From Volutella citrinella (taxonomy: Eukaryota > Ascomycota > Sordariomycetes > Hypocreales > Nectriaceae), in NCBI GenBank assembly GCA_034401135.1, contig JAWZSP010000003.1:5146001-5210000 (forward strand): DNA of 64,000 nt, read 5' to 3'. A program made the translations under genes and the position numbers. Below are positions 59,017 through 64,000 of the stretch, piece after piece. The notes under the pieces were generated by a model. That model saw only the letters and a list, made by a program, of their open reading frames with translations. It did no database searches and was not told where the DNA came from. Each line of letters opens with the position of its first letter. The stretch's first letter is position 1.

Positions 59017-61438
59017 TTAAAAAATAAAAGTCCCACAGCTCGATAGAAATTCAATAAGCTCTGGGTTTTCTTGTAATAGAAAATCCTCAGATAGCCCTTC
59101 CAGAACCGGTGCAAAGAAGTTGTCGGAATTTGAGAAGACCTCCATTGGGGTATACTGATTTTCCACTTGGATATGATCCTGGGAAACGCTAGTGCCAGAG
59201 CCAGTATCACCAAAATCGCTGTAAATCTGGTTGGTTCTATGCTGAGAAATTTGCATAGAGTGATTCAAAGCGGTATCGTCAGCTGGCTCGATCTCGAGTG
59301 TAGTTCCTCCCTCGGCCGACGATTTCCCTGGATCAGTCGAGCAGCCTCCCTTGTTCGTATCTGTTCGGTGTTCTTTCGGACTGCTCAGATCGACTGAAAC
59401 TTTTTCAAAGGTTTGCATTGATCGTTCATCAGTAGTTGATTTTTCAACCGATCTGTTGGAGTTTTGGTTTTTGAAATTATTCACAACCGCTTGGATCCCT
59501 TTTAGCTTATCCCGCAGCCTTCTAGTAAGGGATGAGGTTTGCGCTAAATGATGTATCACCTGCATTGCTGCATTCATATCATCTACATACTCCCTACTCT
59601 GGGTGCCGGGGTAGGTGCAGATGACCAGGAGAAGCGATGAAAGGGCTGTTTCAAGAAAGTGGTTAAAGGTTCTTTGCTGAGCCCGGTATATATCGGTTGC
59701 TTGCGATAGGTTCACAAGAATCCGAATCGTATCCCGCGCCACGTCGGCCATGGCGTTCAGGCTTGACTGACCAATGCCGCTTGTGTCGGCACAAACTGCC
59801 CACTTTCTGTATATAATGGTTTGCATTTGGTTTGCTCTGAGGTACAGCATAAGTCGGAGCTTATATTCGCCTCTGGATTCTTTGTTCGAGTCAAATACAT
59901 CATCCGGTCCCCGAAACTGTATCGGTTCTGGTAGATTGCGCCGCCATTGTTGTACTCGAAAGTTGAGAAGATCACGCTTGGCTTCCCCATCAGAGAGGGA
60001 TGAGAGTGAAGAGGTTGGTGATATAAAGAGTCGAACATCAGATGCAATTCCACAGTAAGAAACCATCTGCTGTACGTAAACAGTAGATAGAGAGTTTCCC
60101 TAGCAGGTCTTCAAGTTAGTTTCGATACTCATCAATCAGCTAGAAAAGCCAGTAGCTTCTAATTGGAACTCACAGCAAGCATTGGGTGGAAGTTAATATC
60201 CGAGTCCGGAATCGCAAAAGGGAGATTGGTTCCGAAACTCCATCGCCGATCCAGAGTATAAACGGACCAATAAAGCTTTTCGCCAATTCCTCCAGCTCCT
60301 AAAGTATCAGGGATGCGTGTGTCAACATTGGTGGATGCTCCCTCGTGGACTAGGCGATGAACATTGCCGATGGTGCGCCAAGCAATCGTTTCCCGGTCAG
60401 TGAGGAAGGAGAATATGCTCTAATGTTTTTTTGTTAGAAGTCAATCGCGGTATTGGAGAAGGGGATGGGGATGTGGAGGGTGAATTGTGGGCGTTAGCAT
60501 ATACGCACGATAAGGATCAGGATTCTCAAGTCATCTATGCCGGGATCGCCTAGCTGCACCCTAACAGCTATAGCCTGAGCTATTTCATTGACGAAGGGCT
60601 CGCACGCTTCTGCACTTTCGCAACTGGAGATGGTGGAAACAATCACCAGAACTAGAATCATGATTTTCTCCAATTGGCTGGTTTCCTCCGTTTCACCGGC
60701 GCCGCTTCTACGCTGCGAGGTCCGGGCAGCTTTTAGTTGGATCTTCAGGGCGTCAATATCCAGAAACGGGTATTGAAGCCCGACCTCCTGTTCATATTCG
60801 TGGAGGATATGGAACCAGAGGTCGTCATCCAAAGCGTCAGTGATGCGGCCATGCGGGACACGCCCTTTAAAACCAGCCAGCAGGGAGATGGGAGCTTGGT
60901 TGCTGTCTGAAGCGACTTCATTCGGCTTAGATATGCCGACCTGGTCTGGGCTAGATGCGGAGAGCAGCCTCTCTGCAAGCTGAAAGTAATAATCTGAGCT
61001 GCTTGGCCGACGACGACGGCCCAACGACGGATCAGTGGCGCTGCTTTGCTGAACAGTGTCGGCAGTAGTAGAAGCAGCTTGGCCTGAGGAGTCAGGCGAT
61101 TTAGATATATGGTGCCTAGATCCATCACTTAAGTTAATTGATAATCACAAGAGTCTCACTAGGTGTTGTAGATAACTCACGAGTCTGTGATGCGGCTGAT
61201 GCCAGACCGAAGCCTAGTGCCGCGGTCGTAGATGCATGGTGTCTCTGAATCAACACACCCTGTGCAGGGCTGTTTGCCAGTGCACTTGGTTTTCCGCCTC
61301 TGGCAGTTGTTGCTGACCACAACTGTGTTAGATAGTGTGCAGACGACGAGGCTCAGGGGTCATGTCTAAGTCTAACCAGGCAACAATTGTGTATGGGCGT
61401 CGCCGCCTACGCACACCGGCCGGGGCGGGTGACGTCAT
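59017..61438 (-). CDS. Zn2Cys6 transcription factor, complete
   Basis: Five exons on the minus strand: 61377-61438, 61181-61312, 60509-61115, 60174-60419 and 59017-60099. The introns are 64-89 nt. The product is 709 residues. The zinc cluster is split between exons 1 and 2: Cys at 21, 24, 31, 37, 40 and 47 (C-x2-C-x6-C-x5-C-x2-C-x6-C), preceded by five consecutive Arg. The intron falls inside the codon of the first Cys, so the unspliced sequence hides it. The fungal transcription-factor domain is in exons 3-5. It has a Lys-Leu-Tyr-Trp-Ser-Val-Tyr-Thr-Leu-Asp-Arg helix in exon 4, an exon too short of Met codons to appear in simple frame lists. It is a nuclear protein and probably the local regulator of the neighbouring metabolic genes, or of the divergent CYP504-like gene. 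Targets are inferred from position only. Confidence 0.9.
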
Positions 61439-62660
61439 GTCGGCTGTCGGTTTGGATATGCGAAAGCAATGGTTCCTTGCCAGATAAAATAAAGAGGCTG
61501 GAACGAGCAGGTCGCGCGAGAATGGTGAGTCAACACCTAGCAGCCTGTGGGTGGCTCCGGCCCTTGGATGCTTGGGCTTCGACTTCAGCTTCTGGATGGC
61601 GGTACTAGGTTACAGGAGTGCAACGTATCACAATGCAATGCAACGCAACGCAGCGCTGGCGGCTCGACTTGCGCCGTATAACGAGCTCGGGCAGGATGGT
61701 GGCTGGCTGTCGGAGGAAGTGCAAGTGGCGAAGACCCAAAAAATTCTGGGGAATTGATATCTTGCTAATGGTAGGTACATAATACGTTGCAGAATGCGGG
61801 GGAGTCGGAACGGACGGGAGCGGGGTGCTTAGGCTCCGCTGATCCAAGCCGCATCTGGCACCTCAATAAGTGAGCTACTAACGGGCCTGGATTCCCGGCA
61901 GTTCGTGTCAGAGGAGGGGATGCGATACCCATTATATAGCTTGCCCTCGGGCATCTTTGCAGTCAATCGAACATGATGCTGTTGGCTTCATAATTTACTT
62001 CAGCTGTGGCTGGCTGTGCAGCTGTTCATCTCTCCAGCCTATCCTCATGACTCTCCTTGGCTGGCTTCGTACATCTCCGTGAATAAGTCCCATAAACTCG
62101 GACATTGTGTTGCGGTGATACCACGGCGGGTGGAAAGTATCCTTGGCAACGAGCCAACGCAACGGGAAGACGACGAAATCAGCGACGGTGGTTCCTTCGA
62201 CGGGACTTGGCGCGGTATGAACTGTGAAAATACGTGGGTCTGGACGGTCGCAGTTTACGCTTCCGATGGTGTTGAGCCTGCCTAGATCATATTTATGCGG
62301 TTAGCAGTTGCCATGCCATGCTACTACATCGAATGGCGTGTGATTTAGGACCTGCTCTACCTCGAGAGCTTCTCGCGCGGAAAAGCCGGAGAGCATCATG
62401 TCGGATTTCTAAAATGGCTGAATTGCAGCAGTGGGAAGGATAGGATGGCTGAGAATGTTGGTTGGGAGAGATGATGGTGAATGTCGTCTTCAACACTACG
62501 CAGACACACTGGTCAAAGTCCTGCATCACATTTGTTAGTCATTAAGTACGTATATATAGACTGCTAGGTATCAATCCATTGCCGTGCAACTCCATGATGG
62601 CCTAATGGCTCTTGGTGGTTCCCATTGTTCCAAGATGCCGGCCCATTAGCTGAACCCGCA

Positions 62661-62687
62661 CGGAATCGGCCTCGGCTTCGGAATCGG
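62661..62687 (+). promoter_or_regulatory. Direct CGG repeats, candidate Zn2Cys6 site
   Basis: The nonamer cggaatcgg occurs at 62661-62669 and again at 62679-62687, with further cgg triplets between and after. Zn2Cys6 dimers bind paired CGG triplets, so this is a plausible operator about 320 bases before the P450 start. Confidence 0.35.
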
Positions 62688-62864
62688 AATGGCGGACTCG
62701 GCCAACGCATCCTGACTAAGGTTGGATGCTGCATTCGGCAATACCACCAACCCCACACCGAAACGCCAATGAACGCGTAGTATGGGGTAGCTCTCCAGAA
62801 CCGCAACGTCATGCTAGTCACGCGCGGAGCGGCTAGGCAATTGCCGACACATGGACATAGGGAG

Positions 62865-62873
62865 TATATATAG
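62865..62873 (+). promoter_or_regulatory. TATA box of the CYP504-like gene
   Basis: TATATATAG 131 bases before the ATG at 63004. Confidence 0.5.
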
Positions 62874-63003
62874 GAGCACCGGGTAGCATTCAATTCAAAT
62901 ACAAGACCATTCAATGGCTGCAGCTCCCATCCTGACGTCGCACCACCAATTTCTCCTCTTTTCGCGGCTCAGGAATTGAGCTTGAAGGCAACAGACACTC
63001 GCA

Positions 63004-64000
63004 ATGGCGTACGAAGTCATTGGTTTTGCCCTCCTCGCGGGCATCTACTTGTTGGTCAGATTTTTAAACGCTACCGACGTCCCCAAGATCAAGAATCTTC
63101 CTGAGATCCCTGGCGTTCCCATCTTCGGCAACCTCATCCAGCTGGGCACCGACCATGCACGGGTTGCCCAGAAATGGGCCGCCAAATACGGCCCTGTCTT
63201 CCAGACCCGGCTTGGAAATAGAGTGAGAGCAAAGCAGCGGCCATACGAACCTCATGAGCAGAATAAATGTTAACAGAATCAGCGCGTCATCTTCGTCAAC
63301 TCGTACGATGCTGTCAAGCACTTCTGGATAACGCACCAGTCGTCGCTAATTTCACGTCCCACCTTTCACACCTTCCATTCAGTCGTCTCCTCATCCCAGG
63401 GCTTTACTATTGGTACATCGCCGTGGGATACGTCCTGCAAGGCGCGTCGCAAGGCTGCTGGCACTGCCCTAAACAGACCTGCCGTTCAATCTTACATGCC
63501 CATCCTCGACCTCGAGTCCTGTGTTAGCATCAAGGAACTGGCCACCGACTGCAAGGACGGTGAGGTTGACATCGAACCTACGCCCTACTTTGCCAGATTT
63601 GCCCTGAACACCTCCCTCACACTGAATTATGGTTTTCGCATCGACGGTGACATCAACAGTGAGCTTCTGCAAGAAATCACCCACGTGGAACGCGAAGTGT
63701 CCAATTTTCGGTCCACCAGCAATAATTGGCAGGATTATGTTCCGCTGATGCGGATCTGGAACAAGCAAAACACGGAGGCACAGGAATACAGAGCTAGGAG
63801 AGATCGATACTTGACTCGACTTTTGACCGAGCTTAAAGACCGCATTGCTAATGGCACGGATAAGCCATGCATCACTGGTAACATTCTCAAGGATCCCGAC
63901 GCAAAGCTCAATGAAGGTGAGAGGAGCTAAAATAATGCTGCTCATTCCATGTTGCGTAACTGACTGCCTTGCAGCCGAAATCAAATCTATCTGTCTAACT
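63004..64000 (+). CDS. Cytochrome P450, CYP504-like (phenylacetate hydroxylase type), 3' end outside window
   Basis: Visible exons: 63004-63222, 63283-63916 and 63975->64000, with introns 63223-63282 (gtgaga...tcag) and 63917-63974 (gtgaga, actgac branch, gcag). About 293 residues are visible. The N-terminal anchor, the Ile-Pro-Gly-Val-Pro-Ile-Phe-Gly-Asn hinge, the Arg-Val-Ile-Phe-Val-Asn-Ser segment across the first splice, a Gly-Thr-Ser-Pro-Trp-Asp C-helix region and the Ala-Glu-Ile-Lys-Ser-Ile start of the I-helix region strongly resemble fungal CYP504 enzymes. These hydroxylate phenylacetate or 3-hydroxyphenylacetate on the way to homogentisate. The I-helix acid/threonine pair and the heme cysteine lie beyond base 64000. 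The gene diverges from the Zn2Cys6 regulator and could belong to phenylacetate catabolism instead of the terpenoid locus. Confidence 0.85.

Larger units (their letters stand above)
61439..63003. other. Divergent promoter region (about 1.6 kb)
   Basis: This shared upstream region lies between the Zn2Cys6 gene (minus) and the CYP504-like gene (plus). It contains a pair of CGG-type direct repeats (62661-62687) and a strong TATA element (62865-62873). No coding frame is supported. Confidence 0.55.

Noticed and set aside
1..64000. tRNA genes, rRNA, CRISPR arrays and intact transposons
   Set aside because: I looked for tRNA B-box-like sequences, long terminal or inverted repeats and transposase or polymerase motifs and found none convincing. 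A covariance-model and repeat search would be needed to exclude them.

Overview
The window is nuclear DNA of a filamentous ascomycete, most likely a sordariomycete. Genes are interrupted by short introns (44-150 nt) with GT...AG ends and CTAAC/CTGAC-like branch points. Gene families are typically fungal: Zn2Cys6 regulators, a LaeA-like methyltransferase, a rhodopsin-fold PTH11-type membrane protein, tyrosinase, a Crh-type GH16, CYP504 and a fungal-type terpene cyclase. The order Hypocreales is a guess. All exon models were made by eye from splice signals, reading frame and remembered family motifs; no search or computation was run.

Left part (1-31 kb), mostly core genes in GC-rich DNA: the 3' end of a transcription factor (1-1554); a broken, truncated pyruvate decarboxylase relic (2103-3513); a SnoaL-like/pathogenesis-related-type protein (3606-4456, minus); about 6.4 kb without a convincing gene; a GH12 glucanase with an N-terminal membrane anchor or signal (10824-12015, minus); about 6 kb without a gene; a Gln-rich processive GT2 synthase (18079-21044); a delta-12/omega-3 type fatty acid desaturase (23913-25386); a SUKH/SMI1-KNR4 protein (26362-27955, minus); and a CAS1-type polysaccharide O-acetyltransferase (28682-31380, minus).

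Middle part (31-44 kb), mostly secreted and membrane proteins: a hidden two-exon small secreted hexacysteine peptide (33566-33803), a multi-pass membrane protein (34615-35784), a GPI-anchored-looking cysteine protein (36352-37067), an APH-fold kinase-like protein (37396-38362), a secreted tyrosinase (38756-40132, minus) and a seven-exon rhodopsin-fold membrane protein (42702-44217).

Right part (44-64 kb) looks like an accessory, possibly specialised-metabolism, region. It holds a decayed reductase-cytochrome b5 relic (about 44371-45160), an apparently intact six-exon class I terpene cyclase (45635-47033, minus), a cytochrome P450 (48742-50772), a small SRPBCC protein (51137-51701, minus), a Crh-like GH16 (53392-54300, minus), a LaeA-like methyltransferase (55448-56604, minus), an extended SDR reductase (57370-58616, minus), a complete Zn2Cys6 regulator (59017-61438, minus) and the start of a CYP504-like P450 (63004 to the window end). 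A working model is: cyclase makes a terpene skeleton, the P450 oxidises it, the SDR, methyltransferase and SRPBCC protein tailor it, and the Zn2Cys6 protein regulates. The GH16 and the CYP504 may be unrelated neighbours. The best candidates for something undescribed are the hexacysteine peptide and this terpenoid locus.
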